A stretch of DNA of 64,000 nt from Ovis canadensis (lineage: Eukaryota > Chordata > Mammalia > Artiodactyla > Bovidae), in contig NC_091255.1 in the NCBI RefSeq assembly GCF_042477335.2, positions 49,578,501-49,642,500 of the forward strand, read 5' to 3'. Both the position numbers and the translations under genes were made by a program. The notes below the pieces were generated by a model. The model made no database searches. It saw only the letters and a list, made by a program, of their open reading frames with translations, and was not told the origin of the DNA. This document shows, in pieces, positions 52,961 to 63,888 of the stretch (position 1 is the first letter of the stretch; each line of letters starts with the position of its first letter).

Positions 52961-54810
52961 AGTTATTTCGTTTGGCCCTCTTAATACAAAAGTTGTAAAT
53001 ATAATAAGACAAAACAGCTTAAGACTCCAACTATCAACCGGACATCAGAAGACTTAGTTAACGGTTGGTCCAGGTGCCCCCATGGCTGGCTGTATGGCCA
53101 AGGAGCTCTCAGGACTTGTGTCAGGCCCCTGGTAGTTAGGTAAGCCCCTGTAGCTAGTTGGCTAGAGGGAGGATTTCAAAATTGCACTTGGTAGTGATCT
53201 TGGTAGTGAGTATTTCAAAACTGCACTTGGTAGCATTTGGAGCAGTTCTCAAAAATGCTGCTGTCAGAGTCTATGTTTCCAGGGAGAGTCCCAGTTGCCT
53301 CCTGCCTCCCTAGGAGGCTCTCTGAGATCAGCAGGGGGATCTGAACCATGCTCCTTTCAACTTAACTGCCTCTGTGCTGGGACTTGGATCATGTGAAGCT
53401 TTGCGTTCACCCTTTCAGAGCGGAGCCTCTGTTTCTGACTGTCCTCTGGCTCTCCTGTTCTTGAGCTTTGTTGGCCTTCAAAGCCAGACATTCTAGAGGT
53501 TCATCTTCCTAGTAGAGGACCCCCTGGCTGGGGAGCCCAACTGGGGGCTCAGACCCTTTGCTCCTTGGGGAGAATTTCTGAATTGTGATTGTCCTCCCGT
53601 TTGTGGGTCACTCACCTGGGGGTTTGGATCTTGACTCTACTACGTCTCTGCCCCTCCTACCCATCTCGTTGTGGTTCCTTCTTAGTATATTTAGTTGTAG
53701 CAAATCTTTTCTAGTCTTCAGGTCTTTCTCACCTGAAAGTTATTCTATACATAGTTGTAATTTTGGTGTGCACATTTGGGAGAGGTGAATTTGATCAGAA
53801 TGACATTTTGGGTCTCTAGAATTTAGTGTCATCTCAGTGTCTGGTAATCCCTGTGGTAGGCAGAATTTTGATCCCCATGACCTCTGAACCATTGTTTTAG
53901 GCCCATGAATTTGTTACTTTACAGTACAAAAGGGGCTTTGCAGATGTAGTTAAGGTGACTAATGAGTTGACTTTAAAATGTGGGCAGTGTTCTGGATTAT
54001 CCAGATGGGCTGAGAGACAATAACATAACAACTGGCTCAAAGAAGGAACATGTTCTGAAGCCCAGAGCTTCCAAAATAGCTATCTTAAAAATCTGCTGAG
54101 CCTCAGCACACTTTTATTTACATCTAATTCCTAATTTTAGTCTCTGTGAATTTTGGAGTCAGGCAGAATTGAGTTCCAATTTCAGTTTTCCTGTTTTCTG
54201 TTTTGTTTTTACTTATAAGAATATGTGACTTAAACAAGCTATTTAGCTTTTTTTATATATACTTTTCTCAGCTACAAGACAGAATAACAACATCTACTTC
54301 ACAGGATTGTAGCAAGTATTAAATGAAATAAAGTTCACGTGAAGTGTAGTTAGCATGTGGCACCGCATGTGGTACTAAATAAGGTCACGTTGGTTCTCAT
54401 CTTTCTCCTGCATAAGTGTCTTCACCGTCATTCTTCCTCATCTTTTTCTTGCCCATTATCCCTGCATTTGTTATCTACCTGCTCATATTATGGTCAATGA
54501 ACATCAATGAAAACATTGCCCACTATTGCTTTAGCATCTATGATTGATGTCCTTTTAGCATCACTCAACTTATGAACCTCAAGTACTCTTAGGTGTCATA
54601 TATAGGAAGTTACCATTTTGAAAGCTTACTGCAGTCTATTGCTTAGTGTAAGTTAGGAATGTTCTAGGTTTCCAGTTTTAGAAAAGCCGACAAATACTGG
54701 CTTAATCAAAGGACCTATTCTCACAGGGAGGCATTGGTTCAGGGGTTCAGCTATGTCAGGATCAGTGCTTCCTCCATTCTCTTGGGACTTTGTAGCTCTA
54801 GGAATCATTT
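52961..54810. other. Gene-free stretch with unclassified old repeats
   Basis: 53040-53830 is GC-richer and repeat-like but not classed. 53850-54015 ('gtggtaggcagaattttgatcccc', 'aaaaggggctttgcagatgtagttaagg') is a common old mammalian repeat that I recognise but cannot name safely. A MIR-like stretch lies at about 54150-54410. No gene seen. Confidence 0.4.
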
Positions 54811-54813
54811 GGA

Positions 54814-55022
54814 CTTCCCTGGTGGCTTAGACAGTGAAGTGTCTGCCTACAGTGCGGGAGACCTGGGTTTGATCCTTGGGTCAGGATGATCCTCTGGAGA
54901 AGGAAATGGCAACCCACTCCAGTACTCTTGCCTGGAAAATCCCATGGATGGAGGAGTGTAGTAGGCTACAGTCCATGGGGTCACAAAGAGTCTGACATGT
55001 CTGAGTGACTTCCCTTCACTTC
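54814..55022 (+). repeat. Bov-tA SINE
   Basis: 'acttccctggtggcttagacagtgaagtg' to 'ctgacatgtctgagtgacttcccttc'. Confidence 0.92.
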
Positions 55023-55213
55023 AGGAATCATTTAAAGTACAAAGAGTCAGGGTGAAGAGGAAGTAGGAGCACCAGCAATATGTGTCTCTTTCATCAACAA
55101 AGAGAAGCTTTCTCAGAAGCTCACATCTGGCTCATGTTTGGATTCCATAGACCATTCCTGCATCTTTTTATTTCTGTAATTTTATTTTTTTTAACCCACA
55201 AGCTTGTATTTTG

Positions 55214-55432
55214 GGCTTCCCAGGTGGCTCAGTGGTAAAGAATCTGCCTGACAATGCAGGAGATGCAGGAGACTTGAGTTTGATCCATGGGTCAGCAAGA
55301 TCCCCTGAAGCAGGAAACGGCAAGCCACTCCAAGTTTTCTTGCTTGGAGAATCCAATGGACAGAAGAGCCTGGTGGGCTACAGTCCGTGGGGTCACAAAG
55401 AGTCAGATATGACTTAGTGACTGAGCTGGCAT
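55214..55432 (+). repeat. Bov-tA SINE
   Basis: 'gggcttcccaggtggctcagtggtaaag' to 'gtcagatatgacttagtgactgagc'. Confidence 0.92.
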
Positions 55433-55489
55433 GCAAACTTATATTTCAGTGTTGGACTACAGGCATCTGCAGGGCATAGTAGGCAGGAC

Positions 55490-56850
55490 ACTTTGACAGC
55501 TTTTTATCATCTCTATAGTTTTGTCTTTTTCAGAATGTCATTTAGCTGGAATCACATAGTATATAACCTTTTCAAATTGGCTACTCTCATTTAGCAATTT
55601 GAATTTAGGATTCTTCCATGTCGTTTTGTGGCTTGATAAGTCATTTTTTAAAATAAAGAAGTAGCATTTTATTGTATTCATATAAGACAATTTGTTTATC
55701 CATTTGTGTCTTGAAGAACATTTGACTGCTTATAATTTTTGGAAATTACAAAAAAACCTGATATAAATGTTTATGTGCTAGCTCCATCAGGTGCTTAGGT
55801 TTTTAGCTTACTGAGTAAATATTCACGAGAGAAATTACTTGATGGTATGTCAAGGATACAGTATTTATCTTTTTCTCTTTGATTCATTTCACTAAAGCTT
55901 AATATTCTCTGGGTCCATCCACTGCAAATTTGCTGCAAATTCTCTGGGTCCATCCACTGCAAATTTGCCATTTGCTGCAAATGGCAGAATTTCATTTCTT
56001 TTTTCTGGCTGAGTAATATTCCTATATAAATACGTGTGTATATATATATACATGTATACACACACACACACATATATGGGCTTCCCTGGGGGCTCAGACA
56101 GTAAAGAATCCACCTGCAATGCAGAAGACCTAGGTTAGATCCCTGGGTTAGTGAGATCCCCTGGCGAAGGGAATGGCTACCCACTCCAGTATTCTTGCCT
56201 AGAAAATCCCATCAACAGAGGAACCTGGTGGGTTACAGTCCATGGGGTTGCAAAAAGTCAGACACAACTGAGTGACTAAGCACGTGCACGCACGCGCACG
56301 CACACACACACACACACCCATCTTCTTTATCCATTCATGTGTTGATGGACACTTGGGTTATTTCCATTTCTTGGCTAATATAAATAGTGCTGCTATGAAC
56401 ATTGGGGTACATATATCTTTTCAAATTAGTGTTCTCAGTCTTTCCAGCTAAATACCTAGGAGTGAAATTGCTGGATTGTATGATAGTTCTAGTTTTAGAT
56501 ATTTGAGGAAACTCCATGCTGTTTTTTGTAGTGGTTGCACCAATTTACGTTCCTACTAACACTGTACAAGGGTCCCCTCTTTTCCATATCCTTACCAACA
56601 TTTGTAATTGGTAGATTTTTTGATGACAGTCATTCTAATAGGTGTGAGTGATCATTGTTGATTTGATTTTTATTTCTCTAATAGTTAGCTGTATTAATCA
56701 TGTTTTCTGTGCTTGTTGGCAATCTGTAAGTTTTCTTTGGAAAAATGTCTATTCAAGTCTTCTGCCCATATTTTGTTTGGGTTGCTTGTTTTTCTTTTTG
56801 TTTTTGATATTGAGTTGTATATTTCTATAGTCACTCTTGGTAAAAACTCT
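55490..56850 (-). mobile_element. L1, antisense, split by Bov-tA and simple repeats
   Basis: Antisense L1 ORF2 phrases run from about 55520 ('gaatgtcatttagctggaatcac') through 56340-56480 ('tgatggacacttgggttatttcc', 'gtgctgctatgaacattggggtacatat') to 56840. A 35-bp tandem duplication lies at 55904-55968. Bov-tA sits at 56080-56283, with TA/CA-rich simple sequence on both sides (56038-56075, 56284-56318). Confidence 0.8.
56080..56283 (+). repeat. Bov-tA SINE
   Basis: 'gggcttccctgggggctcagacagtaaag' to 'cagacacaactgagtgactaagcac', followed by a CA-rich tail. Confidence 0.92.
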
Positions 56851-56854
56851 CATC

Positions 56855-59520
56855 AAAAAAAGTTTCCACAGAGGGAACATATCTCAATATAGTAAAGGCC
56901 ATTTATGACAAAGCCACACCTAACATCATACTCAACAGTGAAATGTTGTATATATTCCCTCTAAATTCAGGAACAAGACAAAGATGCCTGCTCACAACGT
57001 TTTCTATTTAACATAGTACTGGAAGTCCTAGCCACAGCAATCAGATGAGAAAAAGAAACAAAAGGCATCCAAATTGGAAGAGAAGAAGTAAAGCTGTCAC
57101 TATTTGCAGATGACATGATTCCTGACACAGAAGACCCGAAAGTCTCCACCAATTAAGTAATAAAACTAATGAATGACTTCAATAAAGTTGCAGAACAAAG
57201 ATTAATACACAGAAATCTGTTGTTATTCTATATGCCAATAATAATCTATCAGAAAGAGAAAGTAAAAAAGAAACCGATTTAAACTGATACAGGTGTAATG
57301 TTATCCTTATCGAAATACCGATGACACTTTTCATAGAGCTAGAACAAATAATCCTAAAATTTATATGGAACCACAAAAGACCCAGAATTGCCAAGGCAAC
57401 CTTGAGAAAAAAGAACAAATCTGAAAGTGTCACTCTTCCTGACTTCAGACAATACTGCAAAGCTATAGGAATCAAAATAGCATGGCTATGGCACCAAAAA
57501 ACAGATACATAGATCAAAGAAACAAAATAGAGAGCCCAGAAAATAAGCTTATGAACCTATGATCAATTAATCTATCACAAAGGGGGCAAAAATACGCAGT
57601 GGAGAAATACTGTCTCTTCAATAAGTGGTGCTGGTAAAACTGGACAGGTTGGGTGGACATTTTATATCATATCATGTAGAATATCATGTATTTTTTTCAG
57701 ATTTTATTTTATTATTATTATTATTTTTACTTTACAATATTGTATTGGTTTTGCCATACATCAACATGAATCTGCCACAGGTGTACATGTGTTCCCCATG
57801 CTGAACCCCCCTCCCACCTCCTTCCCCGTACCATCCCTCTGGGTCATCCCAGTGCACCAGTCCCAAGCATCCTGTATCCTGCACTGAACCTAGACTGGTG
57901 ATTTGTTTCTTATATGATATTATACATGTTTCAATGCCATTCTCCCAAATCATCCCATCCTCTCCCTCTCCCACAGAGTCCAAAAGACTGTTCTATACAT
58001 CTGTGTCTCTTGCTGTCTCACATACAAGGTTATCATTACCATCTTTCTAAATTCCATATATATGCATTAGTATACTGTATTGGTGTTTTCCTTTCTGGCT
58101 TACTTCACTCTATAATAGGCTCCAGTATCATCCACTTCATTAGCGCTGATTCAACTGTATTCTTTTTAATGGCTGAGTAATACTCCATTGTGTATATGTA
58201 CCACAGCTTTCGTATCCATTCATCTGCTGATGGACATCTAGGTTGTTTCCATGTTCTGGCTATTATAAACAGTGCTGCAGTGAACATTGGGGTACACGTG
58301 TCTCTTTCAATTCTGGTTTCCTCGGTGTGTATGCCCAGCAGTGCGATTGCTGGGTCATAAGGCAGTTCTAATTCCAAATTTTAAGGAATCTCCACACTGT
58401 TCTCCATAGTGGCTGTACTAGTTTGCATTCCCACCAACAGTGTAAGAGGGTTCCCTTTTCTCCACACCCTCTCCAGCATTTATTGCTTGTAGACTTTTGG
58501 ATCGCAGCCATTCTGACTGGCATGAAAATGTATCTCATTGTGGTTTTGATTTGCATTTCTCTAATAATAAGTGATTTTGAGCATCTTTTCATGTGTTTGT
58601 TAGCCATCCGTATGTCTTCTTTGGAGAAATGTCTATTTAGTCCTTTGGGCTATTTTTTGATTGGGTCGTTTATCTTTCTGGAATTGTGCTGCAGGAGTTG
58701 CTTCTATATTTTTGAGATTAGTTGTTTGTCAGTTGCTTCATTTGCTATTATTTTCTCCCATTCAGAAGGCTGTCTTTTCACCTTGCCTATAGTTTCCTTT
58801 GTTGTGCAGAAGCTTTTAATTTTAATTAGATCCCATTTGTTTATTTTTGCTTTTATTTCCAATATTCTGGGAGGTGGGTCATAGAGGATCCTGCTGTGAT
58901 GTATGTCGGAGAGTGTTTTCCTATGATCTCCTCTAGGAGTTATACAGTTTCTGGCCTTACGTTTAGATCTTTAATACATTTTGAGTTTATCTTTGTGCAT
59001 GGTGTTAGAAAGTGTTCTAGTTTCATTCTTTTACAAGTGGTTGACCAGTTTTCCCAGCACCACTTGTTAAAAAGATTGTCTTTAACCTATTGTATATTCT
59101 TGCCTCCTTTGTCGAAGATAAGGTGTCCATAGGTGTGTGGATTTATCTCTGAGCTTTCTATTTTGTTCCATTGGTCTATATTTCTGTCTTTGTGCCAGTA
59201 CCATACTGTCTTGATGACTGTGGCTTTTTACATATCACATAAAAGAATGATATGAGAACATTTGCTCACACTGTATACAAAAATAAACTCAAAATCACCT
59301 AAATGTAAGACCAGAAACTTTAAAATTTCTAGAAGAGAATATTGGCAGAACACTCTTTGACATAAGCCATAGTAATATTTTTTTTAGATCTGTGTCCTAC
59401 GGCAAAAGAAATAAAATCATATATAAACCAATAAATAACTTAAATTTAAAAGATTCTGCACAACAAAGGAAAACATTGACAAAATGAAAAGACGACCTAC
59501 CAAATGGAAAAAAAAAATTG
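56855..59520 (+). mobile_element. L1 ORF2, sense, split by an antisense L1
   Basis: Plus-strand L1 reverse transcriptase sequence starts at about 56860 (AIYDKATPNIILN region), passes the LFADDM region (57105-57115) and the [11 protein letters not shown] region (57372-57405), and breaks at about 57690. It resumes at about 59240 ('acaaaaataaactcaaaatcacctaaatgtaagacc') to about 59520. Several frame breaks. Confidence 0.82.
57695..59232 (-). mobile_element. Ruminant L1 3' part, antisense, nested in L1
   Basis: About 1.5 kb. A T-rich 3' tail at 57700-57730, then the antisense 3' UTR ('gttttgccatacatcaacatgaatctgcc') and ORF2 end (minus strand [20 protein letters not shown] near 58500 and MEYYSAIKKNTVES near 58160) up to about 59230. 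Less diverged than the host L1, so it inserted later. Confidence 0.88.
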
Positions 59521-60600
59521 CTAGTGATACGACTGACAAGGTGTTTAACTCTTTTCCTTACATTTAGAATGACTTTCAAGGTCCACTTCAAAGATCACCT
59601 CTTTGTGAAGCCTTCTCTGATGCTTCCCCCAGGATAGTCCCTTCTTGTTTCAAAGTGATCACTTCCATTTTGAAATCCTGTTGCTGGTCCTTCTGTTTTA
59701 TCTGAAGTCTACATAACCAAGATATTACTTTCCACAGTAATGCCTATCAAATCACCTCTACAATTTCTGAGAGTTCCTGAGGCATTACTTTCTTGTGGTC
59801 CCACTTTTCTGTCTGGCTCCTGGGCTGAACTCCATCTTTCCTTGAATCAATCCAGACAGGAAACTGACTTCCTTCACTGGTTTTCATAGGAAGGACGATC
59901 TATACATGAGAATTTTGTTAGTTTGGTGATTTAATGGGAAAGGACAAAAAAGAGAGTAATGTTCATAACTTCCTGAACTAGATCTCTCCTCTCTTTTTCC
60001 TTCACTCTCTTTATGGAGTAAAAAATGTTCCTTTCTTTGTTTCATGTGTAATTTATTTTACATTCTTCTCTGGGCTTTTGGGGTTGCTAACACACTTCTT
60101 CCCATGTGGATGTACCTGTTGAAAGTTCACTGTCCAGGTTCGATGCATGATACAGGGTGCTTGGGGCTGGTGCACTGGGATGACCTAGAGGGATGGGATG
60201 GGGAGGGAGGTGCGAGGGGGGTTCAGGATGGGGAACACAGGTAAACCCATGGCTGATTCATGTCAATGTATGGCAAAAACCACTACAATATTGTAAAGTA
60301 ATTAGCCTCCAAAAAAATAAAATAAATAGATACAGCCAGGTTTGAAAAAAAAAAAGAGAAAGAAAGTTGACTGTCAAGGCATACTGGCCACAAAAGCGTC
60401 TGCCCCTGAGACAGAGAGAGTTTCTTCTATCAGCTGCTAAGGGAATACAATTTATCTTGCCATATTGTATGTAACTACTTCCACATATACTTTTTTTTGT
60501 TGGATAGTAAAGTCCTCAAGGATAAGAACCAATTTTTCATCTTTCTGATCTTCTTAGTTCTTGCTTTAGAAGTGGTAGTCAATAAATTTTTACTGGAAAA
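59521..60600 (+). repeat. L2 LINE, split by a small L1 insertion
   Basis: 'tcaaggtccacttcaaagatcacctctttgtgaagcc' (59575) and the 3' end 'agtaaagtcctcaaggataagaacc...gtagtcaataaatttttactgg' (60507-60595) follow L2 order. The L1 at 60135-60361 lies between. Confidence 0.6.
60135..60361 (+). mobile_element. Short ruminant L1 3' end with target-site duplication
   Basis: 'caggttcgatgcatgatacagggtgcttggggctgg' through 'gattcatgtcaatgtatggcaaaaacc' to an A-rich tail. Flanked by GAAAGTTCACTGTC (60121-60134) and the same with one change (60362-60375). Confidence 0.9.
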
Positions 60601-60754
60601 ATGACTAAATTATTACACTGTATATGACTTCAGTCCCTTTCAGAAAGAAACAAATGTATTTCTTTAAAATAGGCATCTTTTAATCAGAAGAAATTAACCC
60701 ATTTTACGTGTAAGTGGACACAAAGGCCGTGATTTCTTTGCCCCGTATGTCACA

Positions 60755-60760
60755 TTTATT
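60755..60760 (-). promoter_or_regulatory. Poly(A) signal of the KRTAP1 gene
   Basis: AATAAA on the minus strand (TTAATAAATG), about 553 bp past the stop codon. It is the nearest canonical signal that I found downstream. Confidence 0.55.
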
Positions 60761-61312
60761 AAAAAATTACAGAAGACACTGAATCACAGATATAATTGAA
60801 ATAGCCAACAGGCAAAGAGGAGGATGGAATCAGATGCTGAAATATGGAAAAGTCTAGTCTCCGTCTTAGAAGCTGAACATTGGGTGAAGAGCTTCTATTC
60901 TCATTGGTGACATCTGAAGATGTCACTTATCTATACTCAGGTGCCTTTGATGTTGTAAAAATTTGGGGACAAACAGAAGCTAAAAATAGATCATAAAGCA
61001 GGAGAAATAGGCTTGTGCGCAGTTCAAAAGGATAAATTCCACAATATGTCAGCAATATTCAACCTTGCATCAAAATCAGAAATAGTATAGCCAAAGCAAT
61101 TTGATGATGAGCAGGTGGTACGCAGCATCTGCCGTGGAAAGTACAGATATTCATTGTAGAATGAAATCAGATAGAACTCATATACTCGGTAGCGCCCATA
61201 ACAAAAACCCAAATGGGAGACTAAGAGCTTGTTAGCTGTCCATGGGTGGTTGAGGCGATAAATTATTCAGAGATACTGTGTCCTGGGCAATTTTAAATGA
61301 GCAACCTTGCTT

Positions 61313-61861
61313 TCAGCAGGTGGGCTCACAGCAGGTGGGCTCACAGACGGGCTCAATGCAGGTGGGCTGGCAGCAGCAGGCTGGGCGGCAGCAGGACTGT
61401 CCACAGTAGGATGGGCGGCAGCAGGAGGCCTGGGCATAGTACAGCTGGCAGCAGGACGGGGATGTGCAGCTCACCACACAGCAGGGAGGTAGGCTGGTGC
61501 CCTCCACGCGGCAGTCAGGGCGGCACCACCTGGTGCGGCTGCTCACAGCTCCGCTGCTACCCACCTGGCCATAGTCAATGCTGCCACCTATGCCACAGCC
61601 AGTCTCACAGCCACTGGTCTGGAGGCAGGTTGGCTGGCAGCAGCTGGTCTGGATGGAGATCGGTTGGCAGCAGCTGGTTTGGATGGAAGTTGGCTGGCAG
61701 CAGCTGGTCTGGATAGAGGTCGGCTGGCAGCAGCTGGTCTGAATGGAGGTTGGCTGGCAGCAGCTGGTCTGGCAGCAGGTTGGCTGGCAAAAGTTGGAAC
61801 CACAGGTCCCACCAGTGGAGCAAGTGGGAAATCCACAGAAGCTGGTGGAGCAACAGGCCAT
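61313..61861 (-). CDS. KRTAP1: Keratin-associated protein 1 (high-sulfur B2 type), 182 residues
   Basis: A single-exon gene, intact, very Cys-rich. It begins MACCSTSFCGFPTCSTGGTC. Residues 31-80 are five tandem decapeptides: QTSCCQPTSI three times, QTSCCQPISI and QTSCCQPTCL. Then come GCETGCGIGGSIDYGQVGSS, the conserved TRWCRPDCRVEGTSLPPCCV block, CCQLYYAQASCCRPSYCGQS, and the end CEPTCCEPTC. This is the KRTAP1 (wool B2) family, whose members differ mainly in the number of decapeptides. It forms the disulfide-linked matrix between keratin filaments in the cortex. Without the initiator Met it has 181 residues, the length I recall for sheep B2D. By decapeptide content it also resembles ruminant KRTAP1-1, and by position human KRTAP1-5/1-4, so the member number is left open. 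GSNFCQP near residue 22 has lost a Cys where relatives often have CC. The ATG context is GACACCATGG. Confidence 0.93.
   Translation of the reverse strand: MACCSTSFCGFPTCSTGGTCGSNFCQPTCCQTSCCQPTSIQTSCCQPTSIQTSCCQPTSIQTSCCQPISIQTSCCQPTCLQTSGCETGCGIGGSIDYGQVGSSGAVSSRTRWCRPDCRVEGTSLPPCCVVSCTSPSCCQLYYAQASCCRPSYCGQSCCRPACCCQPTCIEPVCEPTCCEPTC
61622..61771 (-). repeat. Coding minisatellite: five 30-bp units in KRTAP1
   Basis: 150 bp encode residues 31-80 as five ten-residue units. Number variation of this unit is known among ruminant KRTAP1 alleles and members, so copy number here is likely polymorphic and is also prone to assembly error. Confidence 0.9.
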
Positions 61862-61929
61862 GGTGTCAGGAGTTGGGCTGAGAATTGCAATGCTTGGAGG
61901 ATTTTGGGTGGTGACTTCTGTGTCAGGCC

Positions 61930-61938
61930 TTTTATATA
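61930..61938 (-). promoter_or_regulatory. TATA box of KRTAP1
   Basis: TATATAAAA on the minus strand, about 70 bp upstream of the ATG. Confidence 0.75.
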
Positions 61939-61939
61939 T

Positions 61940-63460
61940 CTGCGCTAGCTGCTATTTATAGACTTCTTGGCATATCTTCCTTGTTTTTGTATAAATTTGT
62001 TTTTCAGTGGTCCTCTGATTGGCTTACATTGAAATACCTATGATACATTATGAGCAGCAGTTTAGAAATTACTTCGTTTTATAGTTTCATTTGGACTCCT
62101 CATATTGGTCCTTTGCTCTTTGGAATAGGTTTGTGGTTTTCCATGTTCAAAGAGCCCTCCCATTTTTGTCCATGTCAACACCCTCATTTTGTAGAGGTAG
62201 TTATTCCATGTGATTCTCTGTCCAGGTCTCTAAGGCTAAGAGTAATTGTGCTGTTTTTAGCTATTTTTTTTTCCCCCTCTTGAATATATAGACTGAATTC
62301 TCTTGAATTTAGAACATCAAGACATCCACTGAATTGAAAGGTACCTTTGGTCACACATAATTAAAAGCTTCCAACTCATTTATTCCAACATCAAATAAAT
62401 CACCATCATTTTTCCTTTGATTTCAACCAATTTGAAATGTGTAAATATTACTTGTGTTCCAGGCCAGAAATATTTCCTTGTGAACCAAATGATATAGTAT
62501 ACAGAAAGATCACCACCACAGTGCTTCGCTTCTGGTAGAACCTTAATAAATGTTTATTGAATCTGATTTTCAATGGGTGGAGTAAAAGGCATGATTCATG
62601 AGTGTCTATACCACTTATAAATGATTAAATAGAACTTTTAAGCTGTAGTGCCTCTCATGAAGCAGTCCTTATGATTGTCAAAAGGGAACAGGAGAAGCTG
62701 ACATCTTTTTGTATTTAATAGTTGAACTAAGTCTGAAGAAAAAGCATCGATAAGCTCTGACATTTTGAAGGGTGCACTGTATCTACTTTATTCTTCTCTG
62801 AAATAAGTAATCTTGTGTGTGACCTATCACTGCCACCAGCTGAACGATAGAGGTGAGTGCCGGGAGCTTGTAATTGTCTCAAAAATATTGTTCTCAATGT
62901 GTTCTACGTTTTCTCCTATTGTGTTTTGTATGTTGTGCTCACATACTTAAGAACTGAAAAAATTAAATTTTAAGAGGTATTTTTTGTTCCAGATGTGTGT
63001 GCATTTATTGGGAACATTTTTCAGATTGGGTTGCAAAGTATAAAATACATAGTTGTTTCAGATTTCTAATGGATGTGTCTGACACATCCATTAGAATGGG
63101 GATGGTAGAACTCACTGGCTATCTCTGCAGCTATTTGTTCTATTCTCATTGAGACCATAGATACACCATAAAAATACAGTTAATGGCAGTTAGTGTTGGG
63201 TTTGAAACTTAGAGAGCAATTTGGGAATCAGCGGGAAGAATACAATAGGCTAAGGTATAGGAACTGAACATAAATGATCTTGGAAAATAGATAGTATCTG
63301 ATAGTATCTGGTTGATATTTTGAAATCTAGTTAATAGGTAGTACAATTTCTTTAGATATGGGGCCTGCATGAAGGAGAACATCTACTCTATTAAGCAGAA
63401 GGAGATTAAAATATGATAGGATTACATCTGTAGCTTTGATCAATCTGAAAATGTTAGGTA
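61940..63460. other. KRTAP1 upstream spacer
   Basis: AT-rich. No gene or named repeat seen. It contains the 33-bp hairpin at 63064-63096. Confidence 0.45.
63064..63096. repeat. Perfect inverted repeat, 16-bp arms, 1-base centre
   Basis: The left arm TTCTAATGGATGTGTC (63064-63079) is followed by one T and then its exact reverse complement (63081-63096). It is not part of any SINE or LINE that I recognise. Confidence 0.9.
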
Positions 63461-63462
63461 AA

Positions 63463-63668
63463 AAGAGCCTGGTGGCTCAGAGGGTAAAGAGTCTGCCTGC
63501 AGTGTGGGAGACCTGGATTTGATCTCTGGATTGGCAAGATCCCCTGGAGAAGGAAATGGCAACCCACTCCAGTATTCTTGCCTGGAGAATCCCCATGGAT
63601 AGAGGACTCTGGTGGGCTACAGTCCATAGGGTTGCAAAGAGTTGGACACGACTAAATGACTTCACTTT
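63463..63668 (+). repeat. Bov-tA SINE
   Basis: 'aagagcctggtggctcagagggtaaagagtctgcc' to 'gttggacacgactaaatgacttcac'. Confidence 0.92.
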
Positions 63669-63888
63669 CTTTCTTTTCACAACAGATTAGATCAGGTAAG
63701 TATTTGAACAACTACAAAGATTATTTAATGCATGGAGCATTTTGCTAAGCAATAGATTTAAGCATAATGTAATTTGTATTTAATCTCTCTGGCTTAGACT
63801 TTATGTTCATGCCTTAGCATTACTGTCAAATTCACTCTTGAAGGTAGAAGGAAGAAAATAACTCAGTTTGCTTTGCAAGTTTAAATAT

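Noticed and set aside
53585-53788. 67-codon ORF at 53.6 kb
   Set aside because: It lies in repeat-like sequence and has no match or gene signals.
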